Shown piece by piece: positions 1-7,779 of a DNA stretch of 25,845 nucleotides. This DNA comes from a virus, in IMG/VR virus record IMGVR_UViG_3300043446_002271, positions 1 to 25,845 of that record; one strand, 5' to 3'. The position numbers were made by a program, and so were the translations under genes. Below the pieces are notes generated by a model that saw only the letters and a list, made by a program, of their open reading frames with translations, was not told the origin of the DNA and did no database searches. The number at the start of each line of letters is the position of its first letter. Positions within the stretch are counted from its first letter, which is position 1.

Positions 1-282
1 CAAACTGGAACGCGAATTGGATTCAAGAAGCGGATCGTTGAGGTGAATGCGCTGGTCTATGAAACGCAGCACATGAAGATCAACGACATTGAGATACCGT
101 TCCGCACCTTCGACACGATCAACATTCTTGACAGCGCAGTGCCTGAGTACACAGGGACCAAGACGCTGAACGGAATCCGTGGTTACTCGCAAGAAAGCAA
201 GATCACGATTGAACAAGACCTCCCGCTCAAGATGACGCTGCTTGGGCTTGAGTACAAAATAGCAACGCACCAAGGGACATAA
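1..282 (+). CDS. Phage nozzle / tail tubular protein B, C-terminal part (partial, 5' end outside window)
   Basis: The frame is open from base 1 to the TAA at 280-282, giving about 93 residues of a C-terminus; the start lies outside the window. It ends in a pattern typical of T7 gp12-like nozzle and P22-type stabilisation proteins: an extended region, then a GYSQESKITIEQDLPLKMTL segment and a short beta strand. In the family this protein forms the distal tail tube through which DNA is ejected. The stop overlaps the next start (TAATG), so the two genes are translationally coupled. The next genes are ejection-type proteins, as in T7, where gp12 precedes the internal core genes. I did not see the body of the protein, so the family call rests on the C-terminal motif and the gene order. 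Confidence 0.65.
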   Translation, partial: QTGTRIGFKKRIVEVNALVYETQHMKINDIEIPFRTFDTINILDSAVPEYTGTKTLNGIRGYSQESKITIEQDLPLKMTLLGLEYKIATHQGT

Positions 283-812
283 TGGAAACAGTTGCCATAG
301 TTGCATCCATTGCCAGTGCCGTAGGTTCTGTACGCGAAGGGTATCAGCGTCAGGCCGCGTATCAACAACAAGCTGCAATGACTCGTATTCAGACCGAGGC
401 GCAGCGCTTGGAGACTGAGCGCAGGGCAATCCAGTACGAACAGCAAGGCACTGCCATTCTGCGCCGGATCAACATGGCGAATGCCGCCGCATCCGCGAGA
501 GCCGCCGCTGGCGGTGTGATGCCGTTTGAGGGTTCTGCTGCGCTGGTTGCCACCATGAGCGAGAAGGCCGGTGGCCGTGAGTATGGTTACGCCACTGAAG
601 GCGCTGGCGCTACCAGGCGCATGGGGCTTGTGGCCGCAAAGCTTGGCGAGTTGAAAGCAGATCAGTACGCGCAAGCGGCAGATACGGCTGTTGAGTCTGG
701 CTGGATGAGCGCTGCTGGGAAGCTTGGCATGGCTGCTTTTAGCTATGCCAAGCTTGGTGGACAGAAGCCTGCGGATGTAGAAGATAGATTTGTTCAACCT
801 AATTTAATGTAA
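282..812 (+). CDS. Small internal virion / ejection protein (T7 gp14-like)
   Basis: This is a 176-aa Ala- and Gln-rich protein. It starts with a hydrophobic, Ala-rich helix (residues 1-20), continues with a long charged, probably coiled-coil helix (about 22-65), and then a Gly/Ala-rich segment containing AAAGGVMPFEGSA at about 75-87. This layout, the size and the position directly after the nozzle gene fit the small internal core proteins of podoviruses (T7 gp14, P22 gp7 type), which are ejected into the host envelope with the genome. The ATG at 282 overlaps the upstream stop. The next gene starts 8 nt after its stop. The assignment is by architecture and synteny; no catalytic motif is visible. 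Confidence 0.65.
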   Translation: METVAIVASIASAVGSVREGYQRQAAYQQQAAMTRIQTEAQRLETERRAIQYEQQGTAILRRINMANAAASARAAAGGVMPFEGSAALVATMSEKAGGREYGYATEGAGATRRMGLVAAKLGELKADQYAQAADTAVESGWMSAAGKLGMAAFSYAKLGGQKPADVEDRFVQPNLM

Positions 813-820
813 AGCAAATC

Positions 821-2557
821 ATGGCTGAACTTCAACGCTACACGCCGGTTGGTCTTGGATTGGCATCCTTGCCTGGGTTGCCGAATGTAGAGCCTATTGC
901 CCTGCAAGAGCGCATCCGTGAAACGCAAGGTCTTCAGTCCAGTCTTGACCGTATCTCACAATTCGCATTCAAGGAAGCTGGCGAGGAAGCAAAGCGCCAA
1001 GGTCTGCAATACGGCGCTGAGAACCCTGTCACAAAAGATCAGATCGAAGTTGCGCTTGGCACTGGCAAAAAGCCAGCAGAGTTGTTTGCAAAGCGCGGCA
1101 CGATCTTCGGTGAAGCTGCATTGCAAGCGCAATCAGCGCAGCTGCGGCTTGAGCTTGAAAATGATGCCAGAAGCAAAATGGCAAGGACTGCGGCAGAAGT
1201 TGATGCTGGCAGACTGTTGGACATTCAAGAGATCAGGACGCAGATCAACGGACCGATTGACGGCTTTGCAAAGCTGCTTGCTGGGATCGATCCAGAGGAG
1301 TCAGTTCGCTTCCGTGCGTCAATGGCTGCTGCTGGAAACACGGTTCTCAAAAGCGCATATGACAAAGTGTTGAGCGTACAGAATGCAGCGCTTCGCTCAA
1401 GGCTTGCCGATTCTGTTCCTACAACGCTTGATTTTGTCTCTAGGCTGTACGATACAGAGCCAGACATCAATAAGCAAAAAGATCAGATTTCCGTATACAG
1501 AGACACGCTGCTCAAGTCTTTGCTTCCGACAGCTGATGCAGCGTTCATCAACTCGACAATGGCGAAGTTTGAAGAAGGCGTTGCTAAGCTTCGCGTCGAT
1601 GCCGTGTCAAAGTATGTCACCAGCACTGACTTCTCCGCTGATCCGCTGACCGCTGTGTCAAAGCTTGACAAGAATGACGCTGGGAAAATGACATCGCTAT
1701 GGTCCACGCTCAACTTTGAGGATCAGGCAAAAGTGCGGAGCAACCTTCGTACTGTTGCTGGTCAGCGTTGGGATGTCAATGAAAAGGCAAAGAAAGAACT
1801 TGAAGATCAAGACTCGCTGGCCGCTGCAACAGCGATGTCTGACTATTTCAAGACAGGCTCTGCTGAATCTTTGCGGATACTGAATCAAATCTCAATCCGC
1901 AGTCCAAAGGTGATTTCTCCCAAGACTGTTTTTGAGTTGCCGAAAGAGCGCTCTGAGGTTTTGAATGCAGAGGTTACAAATTACAAAGGAGAAGTTGTTC
2001 TTAAAACAGAAATCTTGTTAGGAAAGGTTCAAACGCCAGAGGCTATGATTGCTAGAGCAAGAGAACTTGGCGTTGGTATGAAATCTGTGTCAAGCAGCAT
2101 CATCCCATTCTTTAAAGCATCATCCAATGAAGATATGCGTGATGTTGATCGCACACTGCGTAATGAGGCAAAGATCGTCCCTGGTCAATTAAACATTTCT
2201 CAAAAGTCTGCCGAGGCATATTCGGCAATGACGAGAAAAGTTGAAAGACTTTGGAACGAAGCACTAGACAAAAACAGAGAAGACCCGATCAAGAACCCTT
2301 TGCCTTCTCGGAAATCTATTGCCGCACAAGTCATTAAGGAAAGAACAACTTCCGCAAAAACAACGCAGATCAATGCGTTGCTTGATGGTCTTAACAGAAG
2401 TTATAGCAAAAAAAACATTACATTTTCTGAAGAAACAAATCCTGCTGACATCAGGGCAAGAAAAGATGCACTGAAATTAAAGGACGAGGAAGTTATAGCG
2501 ATTGAAACAACTTTTGAAACCATTGAAAAACTGCGAAAACAGCGGGATGCTGAATAA
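821..2557 (+). CDS. Internal virion / ejection protein (T7 gp15-like position)
   Basis: This 578-aa, mostly helical, charged protein has no signal peptide or obvious membrane segment. The early region holds PVTKDQIEVALGTGKKPAEL (about 68-87), followed by long Ala/Lys/Glu/Asp-rich helices. The ending is strongly basic and acidic (ETFETIEKLRKQRDAE). Its position between a gp14-like protein and two further ejection-type proteins suggests it is the middle component of the genome-ejection apparatus. The upstream Shine-Dalgarno is weak (GTAAAGCAAATC before ATG). The last third is visibly richer in A/T than the start. The TAA overlaps the next ATG (TAATG). The family is inferred from context; I see no enzymatic motif. 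Confidence 0.55.
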   Translation: MAELQRYTPVGLGLASLPGLPNVEPIALQERIRETQGLQSSLDRISQFAFKEAGEEAKRQGLQYGAENPVTKDQIEVALGTGKKPAELFAKRGTIFGEAALQAQSAQLRLELENDARSKMARTAAEVDAGRLLDIQEIRTQINGPIDGFAKLLAGIDPEESVRFRASMAAAGNTVLKSAYDKVLSVQNAALRSRLADSVPTTLDFVSRLYDTEPDINKQKDQISVYRDTLLKSLLPTADAAFINSTMAKFEEGVAKLRVDAVSKYVTSTDFSADPLTAVSKLDKNDAGKMTSLWSTLNFEDQAKVRSNLRTVAGQRWDVNEKAKKELEDQDSLAAATAMSDYFKTGSAESLRILNQISIRSPKVISPKTVFELPKERSEVLNAEVTNYKGEVVLKTEILLGKVQTPEAMIARARELGVGMKSVSSSIIPFFKASSNEDMRDVDRTLRNEAKIVPGQLNISQKSAEAYSAMTRKVERLWNEALDKNREDPIKNPLPSRKSIAAQVIKERTTSAKTTQINALLDGLNRSYSKKNITFSEETNPADIRARKDALKLKDEEVIAIETTFETIEKLRKQRDAE

Positions 2558-3120
2558 TGGACTTCAACGAACTCTACATCAACCGCATGCTGGAGCGCGA
2601 GTATCCGGCTGTTCAGCAAGAGCCTGTGTTGCTGGCCGAGGCTCCGGCGCAAACCATGACCGATGCTGGCGCGGCTGGCTATGGCGTGTCTCCCATGTTC
2701 GGAAAACAGGCTGATCGACCCAAAACTGGGGAAGCCGCGGCTGAAGCAGCCATGACCGTTGGCAGCGCACTTGCTGGCGCATTGCCTGCTGGCCTGGGCG
2801 GCATTGCCAAGCTGATTGCCACGCAAGACCCAAATAAAGCCGTAGCAGCAATTGAAGACCTGATGCAGGCGTTCACCTATATCCCCAGGACTCCAGAGGG
2901 CCAGAGGCAGGCTGAAGCGCTTGCACAGTCATTGCAGCTGCTCGGCATCCCGGCAGAATGGGTTGGTGACAAGGTTCTGGAAATGACCGGCTCTCCGCTG
3001 GCGGCTACCGCGGCCAATGTGGCGCTTGACCCCTTGAATTTAGCGCTGTCACCGGCAGCGGGTAAAGTGGCGAAATCTGCTGCGCGATCAGCAAAGCGCG
3101 CCCTCACTTCTGGACAATAA
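2557..3120 (+). CDS. Putative small ejection / virion protein, Ala-rich
   Basis: This is a 187-aa protein. A short N-terminal MDFNELYINRMLEREYP motif precedes a disordered stretch, a long Ala/Gly-rich amphipathic region (about 60-95: EAAMTVGSALAGALPAGLGG) and further Ala-rich helices (LAATAANVALDPLNLALS, about 147-165), with a basic C-terminus (AKSAARSAKRAL). The amphipathic helices suit membrane interaction after ejection. The gene is coupled to its upstream neighbour by a TAATG overlap, and the next ATG is only 2 nt after its stop. I do not recognise a named family. A virion role is inferred from its place between two large ejection-type genes; a short linker or scaffold-like protein is an alternative. 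Confidence 0.55.
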   Translation: MDFNELYINRMLEREYPAVQQEPVLLAEAPAQTMTDAGAAGYGVSPMFGKQADRPKTGEAAAEAAMTVGSALAGALPAGLGGIAKLIATQDPNKAVAAIEDLMQAFTYIPRTPEGQRQAEALAQSLQLLGIPAEWVGDKVLEMTGSPLAATAANVALDPLNLALSPAAGKVAKSAARSAKRALTSGQ

Positions 3121-3122
3121 CG

Positions 3123-6100
3123 ATGGCAATTCAACCGATTGAACAGCGCCTTGACAGCATGACTGTCAGCGCGGATGTGGACAAGATTCCAACCACTATG
3201 CCGAATACGCCGGACATGGAGAATCTTGCTGCACCGCAAGATGACACGCAAGAAGAGCCGATCCAGGTTGCTGGTGTTGGCTCTATCGGTAAAGTTCTTG
3301 CCCCGCTGACAAAAAAGGGCGCTCGGGCTGCGAAAGAGCCTGTCATTATCCGCCCTGATCCGATTGCCCCGCCTGCGGCAGCGCCAGCCGCAGCAGCTGC
3401 TCCTACGGCCACGCAGGCCAAGACTGTGACTGTTCAGCCGACCCGGCCTGTAGACATCACCGATGTCAACGCGGTTGTGCAAGAGCGTGAGCGGATGCTG
3501 GACATTGACACCAGGATCGCTGAAGGAGAGCCGCAGGCAAGACCGCCAGAGGTTCCGATCTCCAGCATGTGGACTGACAATGACGGACTCGCCGCGACCA
3601 TTAACGCAGCCGGAACCAGGGCAGCGCAGCAAGAGCCGACAATGTCGCTGCGTAGCATCTACATGCAGGCGATCAACGCTGGCGTACCTGAGTCATTCCT
3701 CAAGAGGACGCTGGCCGGTGAAAGCCTAGATGTCACCGTTGGCAGCAGCCAGCTTGCAAAGCAGATTGCTGGAGCCGTATTCGCGCATGATGAAAGCGCG
3801 AAGGTGCTTGATGATCTGATGGAGAAGATGGCAACTGGCACTCTGAGCGATGTAGGAAAGTTGGACTTGCGGATGCGCCTTGCCCAGCATGACATCTTGG
3901 TCAAGCAGCTGAAAGGCATGCAGACAGATGTTGCTCGGTCACTGAATGTGTTCAAGCGCGTTCAAGACGCTGGACCTGGGCTTGATGCAACTGCTACCAG
4001 GAAAGCGCTTGATGAACTTGGCGCGCAGCAATCCGATGCCGTTCTGTACCAGTTGGCCGTTGACTACCTTGAGTCTCCGACACGCGCTGGCAAAAACAGG
4101 CTGCTTGAGGCTGGCCTTGGCGCAAAAATGCGCGATGTCTGGTTTCATGTTTACCAGAGCAATTTGCTCAACGATCCTGTGACGCATGTCTACAACATTG
4201 TTGGCACTGCGGTGTTTGGCGCGATGGCTCCGATAGAGAGGACGCTTGCGTCTGGTCTTGGTCTTGGAAGGCAGCTTCTGCCTGGTGCAGAAGCAGAGCG
4301 CTATCACCTGTCTGATGTCTTGGCTGGATTGACTGGGGTCAAGAACGGATTCCTTGACGGATGGGAACTTGCTGTCGATGCCATGCGGCGCGGCGGTGAT
4401 TCTAAGTTCACAGACTCAGGCAAGGCCGTTGCCAATCCACTGTCAGCAGAAAACCTGTCAGATACGCCTTTGCGGTTGTTTGGCAAGGAAGTGTGGCGCA
4501 CCCCTGATCTGACCGACTCATTCATTGGCAAGGTGATTGACGGCCTCGGGCTTGTGCATGACATCTCATTCCGTGGGCTGAAGGCTGGCGATGAACTGGT
4601 TGGTGCAATCGTCGCAAGGTATCAACTGCATCAAGAGGCATGGCGCTTTGCAAACACTGAGTACGATAGGCTTGTCAAAGCTGGCTTGACACCTGACGCA
4701 GCAAGAACCGAGATCGATGCAAAGCTTGCTCAGTTCCTGACCGAGCGTCCAGCGCAGATTCAAGAGTCAATCGAAGGCATGCGGAACATGGTTACTCTGC
4801 AAGAAAAGATTGACAAGCAAGGCGCGCTGGGCGAGACATACTGGTGGTCAAATCAGATTCTGAACCTGGCCCCGGCCAAGGTGTTCGTGCCGTTCTCAAA
4901 GACGGTGACCAACCTGTTCATTGAAGGTTCAAGCTACATCCCTGTTTTGAACATGCTGAGTCCACGCTTCTATAACATGTGGGAGCAGGGCGGCAAACAG
5001 CGCGATGCGGCCATTGCGCGCTTGGCTATGGGCGGCAGCGCCGTCACCGCAGCGGCGTGGCTTTCCTTGGACAACAGACTCACAGGGTCAGGGCCGTCAC
5101 AGACAGAGGATAGAAAAGCGCTGGAAGCATTGGGTTGGCAACCGTCTTCGTTTATCTTTGACCGCGGGGAACTCTCCGAGGAAAACATCGCCGCACTTCA
5201 GAATATCACTAAGGTTGGCGTTGGCCCGGACAAGGTCTATGTGTCGTTTGCAAGGTTCGATCCAATATCGATGGTGCTTACGATGGGCGCTGACATGGCT
5301 GATGCGGCCAAGTTTGACCGCCACCCAGAGCGCGAAGAGTTCACCAACATGGCAATGGCTGGCATGGTTGGCGTTGGCGAGTACATTGGCAACCTGCCAT
5401 TCATGCAGGGCGTTGGCGAGTTGCTGGCAATCGCTCGGTCACGCAGCACTGACACTGGTGACAAGATGGTGGAGATCATGGGTGGCATATCGCGCCAGTT
5501 CGCCAACTTCGTCTACACCGGCACACCTGGCGTTGGCTTGTCAAACAGCACTTTGATGGGCCACATTGAGCGCATGACCGACCCCACAAAGTCGAACATC
5601 ATGTCTCCTGTGATGGATCAGCCGCCATTCATTCGTGCGTTCTACGAAGCGCGGCAGAAGGTGATGTCTCGCATCCCTGGCTTGTCCAAGGATGTGCCTC
5701 CGCTGCTGGACAGCCTTGGCCGCGAGGTGAAGGTCAAGAATCGTGGGCTTGATTATTGGGTCAACTGGGCTCCAATCATTCAAGCGACAGAGGGCAAGTT
5801 CTCAGAGACTGACGCGCTGCTAGCCGAGTTGAACTTTGGCATAGCGGAACCGAGCAAGGTCTGGGATGGCGTTCGACTTTCTGCTGATCAGTACAATCGA
5901 TTCAAGAAACTGTACGGCCAGGAAATTCTTGATGACGGCATGAACCTTGAGCAAAGGATTCCCATCGAGGTCCGTCGAGCAGAAGCAGACTCTGATGCCG
6001 CTGGAGAGCCGTTTCTCATTGGAGACAAGCAAAAGATAATCTCTCAAGTTGTTGAGCGGTATCGAAGCCTTGCCAAGGCCAGGATGATCGGTGACAAAGA

Positions 6101-6206
6101 AGGTCTTCCTGTAGATGTCGGCATGCCTGATATTCGCCTTGAGTTTGAAGACCTTGCGACAGCTATCAAAAAGAAACAAGAAATAATCAGAGTTTTTGGC
6201 AAGTAA
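3123..6206 (+). CDS. Large ejection / polyvalent-type virion protein (1027 aa, LPD38-like C-terminal half)
   Basis: This is the largest gene in the window. Residues 1-110 are low complexity, with an Ala/Pro run (PIAPPAAAPAAAAAPTATQA, about 81-100). A helical region follows, then a segment with NDPVTHVYNIVGT (about 348-360) and a hydrophobic stretch. From about residue 584 comes FVPFSKTVTNLFIEGSSYIP, then an Ala-rich hydrophobic segment and a GWQPSSF motif near 675. The order 'NPVTHV-N-VG', then 'PF-(R/K)T--N', then a small-residue membrane-like segment, then 'GWQP-S' is what I know from the polyvalent-protein-associated LPD38 region of large phage proteins. Such proteins are thought to be injected with the DNA. 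It sits where T7 gp16 would be, but I see no lytic transglycosylase domain. Function is inferred from family and position. Confidence 0.6.
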   Translation: MAIQPIEQRLDSMTVSADVDKIPTTMPNTPDMENLAAPQDDTQEEPIQVAGVGSIGKVLAPLTKKGARAAKEPVIIRPDPIAPPAAAPAAAAAPTATQAKTVTVQPTRPVDITDVNAVVQERERMLDIDTRIAEGEPQARPPEVPISSMWTDNDGLAATINAAGTRAAQQEPTMSLRSIYMQAINAGVPESFLKRTLAGESLDVTVGSSQLAKQIAGAVFAHDESAKVLDDLMEKMATGTLSDVGKLDLRMRLAQHDILVKQLKGMQTDVARSLNVFKRVQDAGPGLDATATRKALDELGAQQSDAVLYQLAVDYLESPTRAGKNRLLEAGLGAKMRDVWFHVYQSNLLNDPVTHVYNIVGTAVFGAMAPIERTLASGLGLGRQLLPGAEAERYHLSDVLAGLTGVKNGFLDGWELAVDAMRRGGDSKFTDSGKAVANPLSAENLSDTPLRLFGKEVWRTPDLTDSFIGKVIDGLGLVHDISFRGLKAGDELVGAIVARYQLHQEAWRFANTEYDRLVKAGLTPDAARTEIDAKLAQFLTERPAQIQESIEGMRNMVTLQEKIDKQGALGETYWWSNQILNLAPAKVFVPFSKTVTNLFIEGSSYIPVLNMLSPRFYNMWEQGGKQRDAAIARLAMGGSAVTAAAWLSLDNRLTGSGPSQTEDRKALEALGWQPSSFIFDRGELSEENIAALQNITKVGVGPDKVYVSFARFDPISMVLTMGADMADAAKFDRHPEREEFTNMAMAGMVGVGEYIGNLPFMQGVGELLAIARSRSTDTGDKMVEIMGGISRQFANFVYTGTPGVGLSNSTLMGHIERMTDPTKSNIMSPVMDQPPFIRAFYEARQKVMSRIPGLSKDVPPLLDSLGREVKVKNRGLDYWVNWAPIIQATEGKFSETDALLAELNFGIAEPSKVWDGVRLSADQYNRFKKLYGQEILDDGMNLEQRIPIEVRRAEADSDAAGEPFLIGDKQKIISQVVERYRSLAKARMIGDKEGLPVDVGMPDIRLEFEDLATAIKKKQEIIRVFGK

Positions 6207-6222
6207 TTTTTAGGGAATTGAC

Positions 6223-7779
6223 ATGGCAAACTATCCAATCAGCAATGTAACGCGGCGCGTTGTCTACACTGGCTCTGCCGGTGTTGGTCCGTATGCGTTC
6301 AGCTTTGAGATCATCGAGAACACGGACATTGCCGTGTACAAGAATGATGTGCTGCTGACACTGACCACCAACTACACGGTGACGATCAATGCCAATGGCA
6401 CTGGCTCGGTCACTCTGGTAAGCGCAGCCACCAGCGCTGACAACATCACGATTGTCGGGGCCAGGGCAGTAGAGCGCACCACTGACTTCTCGACTGGTGG
6501 TGATCTGTTTGCCAACACTATCAACGAGGAACTGGACAGTGAGGTGATCCTGATCCAGCAGGTGGCCGAGTCTAATGACCGTGCGATCAAGGCTCCTGTC
6601 ACCGATCCGACCACGATTGACATGACTCTGCCAGCCAAGGCCACTCGCGCCTACAAGTTGCTGGCATTCGACGCTGACGGTAACCCGATTGCTGATGAGC
6701 ATATTGGAACAAACCGCGGCAACTGGGCCACATCGACGGTTTACTATGTGCGCGATCTGGTGAAGGACACCAGCAACAGCAACATCTATCAGTGCATTGT
6801 CGAACATACCTCGACAGGCTCGCAGCCGATCAGCACAAACGCAGATGTTGCCAAGTGGAGTCTGGTGGTCAATGCGGCTGCTGCTGCTGCAAGCGCTGCG
6901 GCGGCTGCGGTCAGCGAAACCAATGCTGCTGCATCTGCAACGCTGGCTAACGACTGGGCTACCAAGACATCTGGCCCTGTTGCTGGTGGCGAGTACTCTG
7001 CCAAGTACCATGCAACGGCAGCATCTTCCAGCGCGTCTACGGCTTCCACAGCGGCCACCAATGCCGTCAATGCACAGACTGCTGCTGAGTCTGCAAGAGA
7101 TGCGACATTGTCTGCGTATGACAGCTTTGATGATCGCTACCTTGGAACGAAGACTAGCGATCCAACGCTAGACAATGACGGCAATGCTCTGGTTGCTGGC
7201 GCTCTGTATTTCAACAGCGTCAGCGGAGCCATGAAGGTCTATACCGGCAGCGCCTGGGTTGCTGCCTATGTCTCTGGTACTGGATTCCTGACCACCACCA
7301 ACAATCTCTCCGACCTTACTGATGCATCAGTAGCCAGGACCAACCTTGGTCTTGGTTCAGCTGCAACAATGACAGGTCCGTCAGGGACAATTGTTGGGAC
7401 GACAGACACACAAGAGTTGACAAATAAAACACTCACTAATAACACGGTAAAAAACTACACCGAAAGCGTTGTTGCGATTGGCACTGTTACATCAACCAAC
7501 ACCATCGCGCTGACGAATGGAACGGTTCAAACCGCAACGCTAACAGCTTCGACGGCTTGCACGTTCACGATGCCCACGGCAACCGCTGGTAAGTCTTTTG
7601 TCTTGTTGCTCAAGCAAGCAGCTTCGACGGGTAACGGTACTGCGACGTTTACCGGCGTTAAGTGGGGTACTGCGGGTGCTCCGACGATTACCGCAACAGC
7701 CGGAAAAATGGACATTCTGACCTTCATCGCTGACGGAACGAATTGGTACGGCAGCATCGCACAGGGATACACCCCATAA
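6223..7779 (+). CDS. Tail fibre protein with T7-type N-terminal anchor
   Basis: This is a 518-aa protein. The N-terminus (about 1-150: MANYPISNVTRRVVYTGSAG, YAFSFEIIENTDIAVYKND, later TTDFSTGGDLFANTINEELD) matches the pattern of the T7 gp17 tail-attachment domain. A chitin-binding-like WATSTVYYVRDLV segment follows at about 167-179, then an Ala/Ser-rich coiled coil (about 216-300), beta-rich repeats with NLSDLTDASVARTNLGLGSA, and a C-terminus ending GTNWYGSIAQGYTP typical of phage fibre tips. In the family the N-terminus binds the tail hub and the distal part binds the host surface. The start follows a 16-nt gap after the large ejection gene. Its stop overlaps the start of the Gly-rich adhesin (TAATG), suggesting the two form one host-recognition unit. 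Confidence 0.85.
   Translation: MANYPISNVTRRVVYTGSAGVGPYAFSFEIIENTDIAVYKNDVLLTLTTNYTVTINANGTGSVTLVSAATSADNITIVGARAVERTTDFSTGGDLFANTINEELDSEVILIQQVAESNDRAIKAPVTDPTTIDMTLPAKATRAYKLLAFDADGNPIADEHIGTNRGNWATSTVYYVRDLVKDTSNSNIYQCIVEHTSTGSQPISTNADVAKWSLVVNAAAAAASAAAAAVSETNAAASATLANDWATKTSGPVAGGEYSAKYHATAASSSASTASTAATNAVNAQTAAESARDATLSAYDSFDDRYLGTKTSDPTLDNDGNALVAGALYFNSVSGAMKVYTGSAWVAAYVSGTGFLTTTNNLSDLTDASVARTNLGLGSAATMTGPSGTIVGTTDTQELTNKTLTNNTVKNYTESVVAIGTVTSTNTIALTNGTVQTATLTASTACTFTMPTATAGKSFVLLLKQAASTGNGTATFTGVKWGTAGAPTITATAGKMDILTFIADGTNWYGSIAQGYTP

Noticed and set aside
183-797. Leftward open frame of 204 codons at the window start
   Set aside because: It is antisense to the nozzle and gp14-like genes, which are coupled by a TAATG overlap.
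2877-3632. Long leftward open frame (251 codons) opposite the ejection genes
   Set aside because: It lies antisense to two well-supported rightward genes, is rich in Arg/Cys/His/Ser typical of a shadow frame, and has no coupling to other leftward genes.
6187-7011. Leftward open frame of 274 codons opposite the tail fibre
   Set aside because: It is antisense to the T7-type fibre N-terminus, has no ribosome site in context and a shadow-like composition.
7743-7778. Upstream start for the Gly-rich adhesin
   Set aside because: It would lie within the fibre gene; the ATG at 7779 overlaps the fibre stop as other junctions in this genome do.
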